From positions 1 through 28,282 of IMG/VR virus record IMGVR_UViG_3300007541_000143: a stretch of 28,282 bases of DNA; one strand, written 5' to 3'. Position numbers and translations under genes: made by a program. The first letter of the stretch is position 1; every line of letters begins with the position of its first letter. This document shows positions 16,057 to 24,505 of this stretch, piece after piece. A model generated the notes under the pieces. The model searched no databases. It was not told the DNA's origin and saw nothing but the letters and a program-made list of their open reading frames with translations. This DNA comes from a virus.

Positions 16057-18483
16057 ATGGAAAATTCTTATCCAATTAAAATATCTGAATTAAACTCATT
16101 AGAAGTTTTAAAAGATAATGATCTATTACTTGTTGTAGATAAAGGCTCGGTGGGTTTAAACGCAGGGACTACAAAAAACTTTACCGCAGATAAAATAAAA
16201 AATTATGTTTTTTCTAATACTCCAATAAATTTATTATCAGATGTAGATACCTCTACCTCAATCCCCCAACCAGGGCAGGTATTAAATTGGAACGGTAATT
16301 CTTGGATTCCAGGGACTCCCCCAGGTATTACTGATGGTAATAAAGGGCATATACTGGTTACAAATAATGGTAGTACTTGGTTAATAAATGATTCGGTGAT
16401 ATCTCTCTCTGGAGGAAGTTCCAGTTACAACGATCCATTATCTATAAATACGGACGGTATTAAAACAGAAAAAGAAGCTGCTATTTTTTTAAGTAATACT
16501 ACACTCGGTCCCTCTATACACGAAATAAGAAATTTGGTTGAGATCGGAAGCAAAAGAAAGTGGATGCTTGACCAGATATACGGATCGTATGATGGTTCAA
16601 CGTATAGTGAATGGAATGCAACTGGGGATTCACTCGAGTTAAAAACCGGTTGGTTTGGTAAAGTTGCACTCCATTTTAAAATGCCGGATGACTATGAGTT
16701 TTCAACTCTTAATGTCACTTATCCCGGTAATTTTAATACAAGAGCCTCTCTCTTATCAGCATTTATAAGAAATGATCCCCCAGTCGGAGATATCGGATCA
16801 TTAGATCCAAATAGTAATTCTAGGAAAGATTCTAGAAAATCATTACTATGTAAGATTGTATGGATACTTAATAAATTAATTCCAGTTTCAGCCCCTGGAG
16901 GTGGTTTCCCAGGCAACGAGGCGGATACTTATGCAATTGTGAATTGGCACGGGGTTTTAGCAAGACATGCATTTGGTAATTATGCAGACCTTTTAGAAGA
17001 AGTGGCATATAGTTTTAGCATGGCGCTAATGTTAACACATTTAAGAAATCAGAGATCCGATGAAACAGGAAGGCAACCCGATGAGAACTTTGGCCGTGAA
17101 ATTATGCAATTATTTAGTATAGGGCTATATGAATTGAATGATGATGGAACTTATAAATTAGATAATAATGGAGATAAAATAGAGACTTATGACCAATATG
17201 ACATCTTAGAAGCTTCAAAAGTATTCACGGGGCTCACGAGATGGGATAGGCCCGATGCTGAATACTATAATATATCTTATGATGCCACAATGAGAGGTGG
17301 AGGGGTCGGACTCGAAGGAATATCAAGAACTTCTTTCCTTACTGATAATCAGATAGTATATGGAATAGCTAAACCGGCTATCCGTATTAAAAAAGGAAAA
17401 ACTTATCGTATATATTCGACTGGAAATACGGACTTTACCAAATTTGGTTCTAGTGGTAACACGACCGGATTAGAGTTTATTGCTAATAAAGATGGTGATT
17501 ATAGCTCAGGAAGCGGGGAAGTAGAGGAAAAAAGAATTTATCCATTAGGTGTAATACCAAGGCTAAAGCATTTTCTTCCTTGGTACGAAGACGGAGAAAA
17601 AAGATTTCCCAACGTAGGTATAGTAATTCCAGAAGGAACTGACCCTGAAACAAATATACGTTTAATGGTTGAAGGACTGACTAATCATCCAAATTGTGCT
17701 CCGAATATCTGCAAAAATTTAATTAAATTAGCGGTCACATCCAATCCTTCAAAGGGTTATGTTTCTAGAGTTACTTCAGTATTTAGGAACAATGGAAAGG
17801 GAGTTACTGGGGATATGAGCGCCGTATGGATAGCAATATTTACTGATCCAGAGGCTAATTTAGACGTTAATTCATCAGAAACTAAAGGTAGAGTTATTGA
17901 CGGATTTGAAGCTTTTTGTAAATACACAAGAGCATTGGGAGGATCAAGTAGATACACTGGAGATGATGATAGTGCAAAAATTTACATAGATGGAGTTTTA
18001 CAAAATCCCGCTGAAGGATACTTAGCTGATAATGAATCTGCAAGATTAGGATCTTGGCCATATAGCAGCCCTTCGGTATTTAGTTATTATGGACTTGACT
18101 ATAGCATCACTCCAGCTTTAGACTGGGGGATTTTATTACCTGAGATAGGATCTTTACCAGCGAATATATTAATGAATGCTATAAGAGCCCTTGAAGACAT
18201 GATTAATAGCGGGGACCCCATAGATTGGAGGGCAGGGCCATCGGAAACTGGTAGAGTCTATACCCCCTCATTCCAGTCTATTATAGGAAACTTAGAGGAT
18301 CTGGATAATGTTATAAATATACTTAATCTTATTCTATGTAGAGGAACTTTAAGTAACCAAAAAATAGAAATACTAAAAAATATCATGGAGAGTATGCCAA
18401 GTTCATCTCAAGATGACTTAGATAACAGAGTTTGCTTGGCACTCCAATTAATTATCAGATCTCCAGAATTTTGGGTACAATAA
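16057..18483 (+). CDS. DUF1800 protein fused to a tail-fibre-type N-terminus, 808 aa
   Basis: Residues about 136-808 match the DUF1800 pattern: EAAIFLSNTTLGPSIHEI, AFGNYADLLEEV (305-316), PDENFGREIMQLFSIGLYELNDDG (341-364), TYDQYDILEASKVFTG, TNHPNCAPNICKNLIKLAVTSNPSKGYV, VFRNNGKGVTGDMSAVWIAIFTDPEA, SPSVFSYYG, and RVCLALQLIIRSPEFWVQ at the end. The biochemical role of DUF1800 is unknown; in bacteria it is usually paired with DUF1501, as it is here. Residues 1-130 are unlike DUF1800 and resemble phage fibre N-termini (KISELNSLEVLKDNDLLLVVD, then LLSDVDTSTSIPQPGQVLNWNG and WIPG). About 440-490 carries an inserted KGKTYRIYSTGNTDFTKFG module of the kind found in phage structural proteins. No signal peptide is present. 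A late promoter precedes it and DUF1501 follows after 1 base. Probably a virion component. Confidence 0.88.
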   Translation: MENSYPIKISELNSLEVLKDNDLLLVVDKGSVGLNAGTTKNFTADKIKNYVFSNTPINLLSDVDTSTSIPQPGQVLNWNGNSWIPGTPPGITDGNKGHILVTNNGSTWLINDSVISLSGGSSSYNDPLSINTDGIKTEKEAAIFLSNTTLGPSIHEIRNLVEIGSKRKWMLDQIYGSYDGSTYSEWNATGDSLELKTGWFGKVALHFKMPDDYEFSTLNVTYPGNFNTRASLLSAFIRNDPPVGDIGSLDPNSNSRKDSRKSLLCKIVWILNKLIPVSAPGGGFPGNEADTYAIVNWHGVLARHAFGNYADLLEEVAYSFSMALMLTHLRNQRSDETGRQPDENFGREIMQLFSIGLYELNDDGTYKLDNNGDKIETYDQYDILEASKVFTGLTRWDRPDAEYYNISYDATMRGGGVGLEGISRTSFLTDNQIVYGIAKPAIRIKKGKTYRIYSTGNTDFTKFGSSGNTTGLEFIANKDGDYSSGSGEVEEKRIYPLGVIPRLKHFLPWYEDGEKRFPNVGIVIPEGTDPETNIRLMVEGLTNHPNCAPNICKNLIKLAVTSNPSKGYVSRVTSVFRNNGKGVTGDMSAVWIAIFTDPEANLDVNSSETKGRVIDGFEAFCKYTRALGGSSRYTGDDDSAKIYIDGVLQNPAEGYLADNESARLGSWPYSSPSVFSYYGLDYSITPALDWGILLPEIGSLPANILMNAIRALEDMINSGDPIDWRAGPSETGRVYTPSFQSIIGNLEDLDNVINILNLILCRGTLSNQKIEILKNIMESMPSSSQDDLDNRVCLALQLIIRSPEFWVQ

Positions 18484-18484
18484 C

Positions 18485-19978
18485 ATGTCAAATCAACTAC
18501 CAAGTGATTATATCTCAGATAATACCAGAACGTTATTATCTCAAGCCTCTTTAGAGAGCCCAGATGATTACAAATGTCTAGTTTGTATCTTTTTATTAGG
18601 GGCTGCGGACTCACATAACATGGTGGTTCCTTATGGTTCTACCAACCCAAATAGATCTCTTTATGACCTAGCCCGGGCATCTGGAGTAAGAATAGAAAAT
18701 GAAGAACTAGAGAACTCTTTACTCTCTACTACTCCGCCATGGGGGCTCCATCCCCAACTGCCCGGATTTTATAATGAATGGCAAAATGGAAATCTTGCCA
18801 TAATCAGAGATGTGGGGGTTTTAAATAGACCAACCACTAAACAGCAATATGTAGATAATACTAACGGGTTATATAGACCAGATCGTCTTTTCGCCCATAA
18901 TATTCAACAGTTAACTTGGCAAACCGCTCTTCCATTTAGGGAGGCAAAAGTAACTGGATGGTTTGGTAGAACATCAAATCTTATAGATGGCTTTTTCAAT
19001 TCTGATTCTAGAATTGGCTCAGGAGTACTTTCAGTAAGTGGGGCTAATCCTCAGACTTTTGCTTATTCTCCAAAAGTTAGCGTCATGTATCCGGCGCTTA
19101 CCATCTCCTCTGGTAGTAATAGGGGGGCAAATAATCTAATGTATATCGCTGGTAGGGATAATTTTTATCATAAAGATACACCGGAAATGTCACCAGTAGG
19201 ATATCCGATTCTCCCCCCAAATAAAATATATAACGCGTTTTCCAAAATTTTTAGAAATTCAGTTATCTCCCAGAATGATGTAAATACTAATGGTGCCGGA
19301 TGGGATGCTAATGATGGGGGTATTGGGACTCAACTAGAAGCTATATTTACTAACGCATATCAAGAAATTATTAATACGACGGTAATAGTACCCAATCCAG
19401 TGGATCCTAATTCCCCTTATACTAGAAGTCTTCCGAACTCTTATTTTCTTTTTAGAGTAAAAGATATTGCAAAAATTATCTACTCTAGAGGCAACTTAGA
19501 TGGAGTCGGATTTAATCAAAGAAGGCAAATGATCTACTCCGGAGTAGGGGGATGGGATAATCATAATAATCTAAGATATCACCATGATGGTCTTTTGAGA
19601 TCTTTGGATATTTGTATTAAAGCCTTGAGAGATGCAACGATATTAATGGGATTAGGTGATAAGGTTACCATTTTTACGGAGAGTGAATTTGCTAGAACTT
19701 TTAGATCAAATGGTACCTACGGAACGGATCATGCTTGGTCGGGTCATAGTTTTGTATTAGGAGGGGCAGTTAATGGAGGGATGTATGGTCCAGAACCAGA
19801 TTATACTTTAGGGGGGAGTAAGGACATTTCTAATTTAGGTAGATTTATACCAAATTATTCCATAGAGCAATACTATGGAACTTTATTAAAATGGTTTGAT
19901 ATTCCAGAAGGACTTATCCCATTAGTACTTCCTTCTCTACCTCTATTTTCTCCGACGGATATCGGATTCATGAATTAA
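18485..19978 (+). CDS. DUF1501 protein without export signal, 497 aa
   Basis: DUF1501 belongs to the alkaline phosphatase/sulfatase-like fold group, with no established reaction. Motifs in order: FLLGAADSHNMVVPYG (36-51, family form FLRGGADGLN), GLHPQL (87-92), GWFGR (158-162), GGWDNH (355-360), VTIFTESEFARTF (394-406), GTDHAWSGHSFVLGG (413-427) and a C-terminal P.YSIEQYYGTLLKWF. Conserved Asp/His/Glu residues (D42, D358, H360, E399, D415, H416) could form a metal site, so activity may be kept. Many bacterial members have a twin-arginine or other export signal; this one begins MSNQLPSDYISDN and has none, fitting a virion or cytoplasmic protein. It follows DUF1800 by 1 base and precedes the hub gene by 14, with AT-rich composition. 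Confidence 0.9.
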   Translation: MSNQLPSDYISDNTRTLLSQASLESPDDYKCLVCIFLLGAADSHNMVVPYGSTNPNRSLYDLARASGVRIENEELENSLLSTTPPWGLHPQLPGFYNEWQNGNLAIIRDVGVLNRPTTKQQYVDNTNGLYRPDRLFAHNIQQLTWQTALPFREAKVTGWFGRTSNLIDGFFNSDSRIGSGVLSVSGANPQTFAYSPKVSVMYPALTISSGSNRGANNLMYIAGRDNFYHKDTPEMSPVGYPILPPNKIYNAFSKIFRNSVISQNDVNTNGAGWDANDGGIGTQLEAIFTNAYQEIINTTVIVPNPVDPNSPYTRSLPNSYFLFRVKDIAKIIYSRGNLDGVGFNQRRQMIYSGVGGWDNHNNLRYHHDGLLRSLDICIKALRDATILMGLGDKVTIFTESEFARTFRSNGTYGTDHAWSGHSFVLGGAVNGGMYGPEPDYTLGGSKDISNLGRFIPNYSIEQYYGTLLKWFDIPEGLIPLVLPSLPLFSPTDIGFMN

Positions 19979-19992
19979 AAAGTTAATCACCC

Positions 19993-22926
19993 ATGGGATT
20001 TTTTGACGAGCTCCAAAGTTTAAAAGAACTAACTGAACGTAACTCTGAAACTCTCGGGGGGCCGTTTGGGGATCCTTTTAATGAAATAGGAACAATTATT
20101 TCTGTATCTGATCCTAAAAGACTCGGGAGAGTGAAAGCCCTTTATTCTGGAATGACATCGGATTGGATGTATGTCCAGGGTAGTCATAAAGGCCAACTAA
20201 GTTCACAATATATAGGCTCCCCCTGTCTCATTACCAAGGCTGGTGGGAATACTAACGATGCCTTTGTCAGTCAGATTTTTAACAAAGATCCCAGGGGTAC
20301 TGGAGTAGGGACCCCGATCCAACTCACAGTCCTCGGCGAGCAGATGGAAGCGGGGAATGCTGCCTCTGACCCCGGTATGAGATGCAACGAGGATAATGCA
20401 GGGCGGATTTACCTACTCGAGAATGAAATAAACCAAGATGTAGTCATCTGCCTCCGTCGCAATAACACCCAAGAGGGCGGGGATCCTGTCTATGCCTGGA
20501 AGTCCCTTACCCATGGCAAGATGGTGGAGAAGGGGTTTGATCCTGGAGTTGTAGAGTCTCCTACAACTACCAATCTCTCTAAGGCATCTGGAATGCCCAA
20601 ATGTTCCCAGGCGCTTGAGGGAGAGATCCGCGAGTTTACCGAGGATAGAAAGTTCCGGTCGACGATGCTGATGTGCCGGAGGGATGAAAATGGGAACTTT
20701 TCATGGCTGCCTGTATCCGCTCCGCCATTAGTATTCCGTACTACTCTCCCTTCTTGCACTGAGAAGAACCACGGGATGGAGGCCGTTATCGACCCTGGTG
20801 ATAACTCGGAGCTGGCTATTTGCCTCCGTTATCAAGGCCAGATGAAGTGGGTCCATCCCGGTACTCGGAGGCCTGTGCAGTTCTATGGCGGCGAGAAGCC
20901 AATGTCAAGGAAAGATTTTCTTGAATCAAAAAAAGCAATAGCAGCATTGACTCAGTATGCCTCGCCATCTTCCCAAGATTTTGTGGGCAAGGCGGGAAAG
21001 GCGGTTTTAGAAGCAGCCGGGAAGGCAGTGGCTCCTATTGCATCTGATCCTGCTCTTAAGGCAGCAATGATGGCAGCAAACGCACTCCCTGGTAAATTTG
21101 ACGGGGCGGATATGCTCAGTAATCTCGCTAAGATTACCATTGCCAACAACTCCAATCAGTCTATTGATGCCATCACTTCCCAAATTGTCTCAGCCATCAA
21201 CCGTGGTGGAGTCATCGATGATGATTTGGCAGCCATCCTACGCACCGCAGGTGGGGCGGGGGATGTCTTAGCCCGTGGAATCCAAAACAACACTCTAGAC
21301 CAAGCCCTCCAGCTCATTGGCAAAAACTCCCTTAACCAGGCATTTAACGGTCTGCCATCTCAGGTGGCGGGTGTATACTCGGCATATATGGCGGGTGGAG
21401 CACTCGGGGCTATTGACAGTGCCGCTATGCTCGGCCTATCCCAACTCCCTCCAGAGGTGGCGCAATTCGTCTCCCCGGTGTGGGATCTTGGTAAAGATAT
21501 CCTTAATGGCCAGCCCCTTTCCATCAATAATATCATTGGAAGTGCAGTGGGAGCCTTGGACCTATCCCTCCCCGATTCCATCAACCAGATCATTTCTACC
21601 GCTGGTGGGATTGGAGGATTAGATAGTATCCTCTCTGGGGATATTATCAACAAGTTATCTGGAGGAGATTTTGGTGAGATAGCACAAATGGCTGCCAACT
21701 TTGCCAATTTGCCTGGCGTTCCTAATCTTGGTGGGTTACAAGGTGTACCTCAGTTGGCTACATCAGCGCTCCAGCTGGTCGGTTTGGGTGGACAGTTTAC
21801 ATCGTTCCTTGGTCCTGCAGGACTAGGACTGAGTGCCTTCTCGGCACTGACGGGCATTAACCCAGTGGCATCAATTCTTGGTGGAATACCGGGTCTTGGT
21901 GGGTTATTTGGTGGAGGAGGGCTAGATTGTCCTTGTGATCCTAAATGCCGTAAGACGGAACATGGCGTCGACTCCGATGGGAATAGACTCCTAGATCCTT
22001 GTGGGAATGTTTTAAAGAGCGGGCATAGTTCCTACTCACCAAGCGGCGACCCAACAAAAAACAATGATAACCCTATCACTGACTTTCTCCCCACTGAGAT
22101 AGGCTCGGAGTTGTGTGTTAAGAATCCATTTGACTTGACCAAGATCCTCCAAGCAGTGAGCAGATTAAGAGATCTTGCTGATAGAATGGAAGGAGCTAAG
22201 AATGCTGACTTTCCTGAGTTTTTCTCAGAACTTGTTTACTCGTTAGAAGCGGTTGAAAAGGCCCTTAAACAAGCTGATAACAATATCTCTAAAGTTGAGT
22301 CTATTGAACGGAAACTTCTAGACGCTCAATATCGTACCATGAGAAAGTTCTTCTCATCATCATTCTCCTATTTCCCCTTGGCAATGAAGGACATGACAGA
22401 ACATGCCGAGGCGATCTTGGATCTCTATCGTTATGTGAGGAGACTCGATGGGGCAAAGGATGGTCCTAGGATCGGTGTAATACCAACCCCGGCAATCACG
22501 CTTACAAAGAAAAATATTAAGCAAATTCCTAAACTTAGTAGAAAATCTCAAAAAGAAGCCACCACTACCATCAATAAAGCGCTCAAACCCGCTCATAAAG
22601 AATGGAAACAACTCCGCCCTGGTGAAGGTCTACTAGAGATGGCAGACGTTGTCCTCGGTCTCTTCAACCCAGATGTGCCAATCAACTTCGATGGGTGTAA
22701 GACTAAGAATGACAAAGACAAAGTCCTCAAAGACTCATTGGCATCAAAGATCAACTCTCCAGAGCCTCCAGAACCCTCGTCTCTACTAGGAAATTCTTTA
22801 CCCACTAAATACTTCGACCTCCCATCCTCGGACCTATCCCCATCCTCCCAGCAAGAAATCTCATCCATCCTAGACCAAATTAACTATGAACAAGGCAGAA
22901 GTAAAGAAGGAAAGGCAGACTGTTAA
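19993..22926 (+). CDS. Baseplate hub protein, gp5/VgrG OB-fold type, with Cys modules, 977 aa
   Basis: The N-terminus (about 30-100) fits the gp5/VgrG OB domain: IGTIISVSDPKRLGRVKALY, DWMYVQG, GSPCLITKAGGNTNDAFVSQIFN. These proteins sit at the base of the tail tube and carry the spike. Next come three related Cys-pair modules (C131/C153, C204/C228, C255/C277) of pattern C, 20-odd residues, C(L/R)R, then W. A long Ala/Gly/Leu-rich hydrophobic region follows (about 330-640), ending in LGGLFGGGG, then a Cys cluster LDCPCDPKCRK near 645-655 and a helical C-terminal region rich in Lys and Glu. No lysozyme domain is visible, unlike T4 gp5; a separate lysozyme-like gene lies at 27,745. It overlaps terL by 41 bases. 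Confidence 0.78.
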   Translation: MGFFDELQSLKELTERNSETLGGPFGDPFNEIGTIISVSDPKRLGRVKALYSGMTSDWMYVQGSHKGQLSSQYIGSPCLITKAGGNTNDAFVSQIFNKDPRGTGVGTPIQLTVLGEQMEAGNAASDPGMRCNEDNAGRIYLLENEINQDVVICLRRNNTQEGGDPVYAWKSLTHGKMVEKGFDPGVVESPTTTNLSKASGMPKCSQALEGEIREFTEDRKFRSTMLMCRRDENGNFSWLPVSAPPLVFRTTLPSCTEKNHGMEAVIDPGDNSELAICLRYQGQMKWVHPGTRRPVQFYGGEKPMSRKDFLESKKAIAALTQYASPSSQDFVGKAGKAVLEAAGKAVAPIASDPALKAAMMAANALPGKFDGADMLSNLAKITIANNSNQSIDAITSQIVSAINRGGVIDDDLAAILRTAGGAGDVLARGIQNNTLDQALQLIGKNSLNQAFNGLPSQVAGVYSAYMAGGALGAIDSAAMLGLSQLPPEVAQFVSPVWDLGKDILNGQPLSINNIIGSAVGALDLSLPDSINQIISTAGGIGGLDSILSGDIINKLSGGDFGEIAQMAANFANLPGVPNLGGLQGVPQLATSALQLVGLGGQFTSFLGPAGLGLSAFSALTGINPVASILGGIPGLGGLFGGGGLDCPCDPKCRKTEHGVDSDGNRLLDPCGNVLKSGHSSYSPSGDPTKNNDNPITDFLPTEIGSELCVKNPFDLTKILQAVSRLRDLADRMEGAKNADFPEFFSELVYSLEAVEKALKQADNNISKVESIERKLLDAQYRTMRKFFSSSFSYFPLAMKDMTEHAEAILDLYRYVRRLDGAKDGPRIGVIPTPAITLTKKNIKQIPKLSRKSQKEATTTINKALKPAHKEWKQLRPGEGLLEMADVVLGLFNPDVPINFDGCKTKNDKDKVLKDSLASKINSPEPPEPSSLLGNSLPTKYFDLPSSDLSPSSQQEISSILDQINYEQGRSKEGKADC

Positions 22927-24505
22927 AGAAATGGAGGCAAACATCGCCTCTCTTTCCCCGCCTGATAAGCAGGAACTTCTTAGACTGAAGTGCCGGACAG
23001 ACTTTTTAACATATGCTCGGTTTATAACCTCTGAGGTACCCATTGCTGGCAAGTTCCAACCATTTAAAGTCCATGAGGTGATTGGTCATTTCCTTCAGAA
23101 GATTGGGGATGGGGAGAAGGGATATAAGCAAAGCGCAATCTCCCTCCCTCCTCGTACAGGAAAGTCACTACTTATCTCCAAGGTATTCCCATCTTGGCAA
23201 ATGGGCCGGAGCCCAACAGCTCAATTCATCATGAGTTCTTATGCTCTCCAGCTTACAAATGAAAACTCGAGGGCGGTGATTGAATATATCTCCCATGAGA
23301 GCTGGAAATGGCTCTTCCCTGAATGCGAGATAGACAAAGATAAGTGCAACCTAAGTGCCATCCGTAATGGCAATGGTGGACTGATTAAGATTGCATCTGC
23401 CGGTGGTAACGTTACCGGTTTTGGTTTTGGTGTTATTAGTGATGAAGAGTTGCCAGGCGTTGGGATCCTAGACGACCTTTTAGCTGATGGTAACTCATTG
23501 ACTGTTATGGAGAGTACATTTGCCTGGACACAGGCACAGTTCCTAACTCGTGGCCTTCCCAACCATGCAATCATTTCCATGGGTACTAGGTTCCATGTCG
23601 ATGATGTGATTGGCCGGTTGCTCAAGGCTGACCCTGACGGCTGGAAAGAACTTAATGTCCCCGCTCTATGCATCGATGAGGAGAACGATGTGTTGGGGAG
23701 GAAGTTAGGACAGTCTCATTGGCCAGAGTTTTTTCCAGTTGAGAACCTTGAAGCGATTAAAAAATCCATCGGGGATAAGGACTTTAACTCCTTGTATCAA
23801 GGCCGACCTGCTGGTGAGCAGGGCGCTATCTTCAAGGAGCACTGGTTTGAGTACCATGGGAAGAATAAGACTAAATACTCTTATATCTACGCCACAATTG
23901 ATCCGGCTTATAAAGCTGAAAGAACAAATGATTATACTGCAATATGTATCTGGGGATTTGATAAACGGGAAAATAAGCTCCATTTAATCCATTATATTCT
24001 TGAAAGAATGGAATTTCCAGAAATGGAAAAACTTCTTCCGCAATTAATTAAACAATGGAAAATTAGGGCTGTATATATTGAGGGAAGAGCAGCCGGGATG
24101 CCGCTTATTCAAACTCTACGTAGAACGACTAATATTTCAATTAAAGAATTAGTCCCCAATAAGGATAAAGTGCTTAGGGCTAATGCCGTTGCTCCTTTAG
24201 TTGAAACAGGAATCTTATCACTCTATGAAAACCTTCCGAACCTTCAAGAACGACTTTCAGAATTGACTTCGTTTCCGTTTATTAAACATGATGATTGGGT
24301 GGATTCAGTGGTATATGGTTTAACAGTATATAGAGATGAACTAATGGGCGGTGGAACTGTACATGGGGGAAATCGTGGACAATTACCAGTTCTTGTACAT
24401 GACCCCTTTTATAGAGGAGGAAGTAGAAGAACAAGTAGTGAAATTGGAAAAATAGGAGTTAAGAACTCATCTAGTTCTTACCATTCATCAACCAGATACT
24501 TATGA
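22886..24505 (+). CDS. terL: Terminase large subunit (packaging ATPase/nuclease), 539 aa
   Basis: The motor that pumps DNA into the prohead and cuts it. The ATPase domain has Walker A LPPRTGKS (87-94), a Walker B-type GILDDLL (193-199) and a SMGTRFH coupling motif (231-237). The RNase H-like nuclease domain has ATIDPAYK with D339, YIEGRAAG with E399 and HDDWVDSV with D469, D470 and D473. The order and spacing fit the COG5362-type family rather than T4 gp17. I use the ATG at 22,886, overlapping the hub gene by 41 bases; an ATG at 22,931, just after the hub stop, is an alternative. A Ser/Arg-rich tail (about 511-539) ends in a 6-base convergent overlap with homing endonuclease 2. G+C falls at the start of the nuclease domain. 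No small terminase is seen nearby. Confidence 0.92.
   Translation: MNKAEVKKERQTVKEMEANIASLSPPDKQELLRLKCRTDFLTYARFITSEVPIAGKFQPFKVHEVIGHFLQKIGDGEKGYKQSAISLPPRTGKSLLISKVFPSWQMGRSPTAQFIMSSYALQLTNENSRAVIEYISHESWKWLFPECEIDKDKCNLSAIRNGNGGLIKIASAGGNVTGFGFGVISDEELPGVGILDDLLADGNSLTVMESTFAWTQAQFLTRGLPNHAIISMGTRFHVDDVIGRLLKADPDGWKELNVPALCIDEENDVLGRKLGQSHWPEFFPVENLEAIKKSIGDKDFNSLYQGRPAGEQGAIFKEHWFEYHGKNKTKYSYIYATIDPAYKAERTNDYTAICIWGFDKRENKLHLIHYILERMEFPEMEKLLPQLIKQWKIRAVYIEGRAAGMPLIQTLRRTTNISIKELVPNKDKVLRANAVAPLVETGILSLYENLPNLQERLSELTSFPFIKHDDWVDSVVYGLTVYRDELMGGGTVHGGNRGQLPVLVHDPFYRGGSRRTSSEIGKIGVKNSSSSYHSSTRYL

Noticed and set aside
16443-16450. Second TATAAATA copy inside the DUF1800 gene (others at 18,312-18,319, and on the minus strand at 3911-3904)
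   Set aside because: All lie inside coding sequence without a nearby start codon; a few exact copies are expected by chance in AT-rich DNA of this length.
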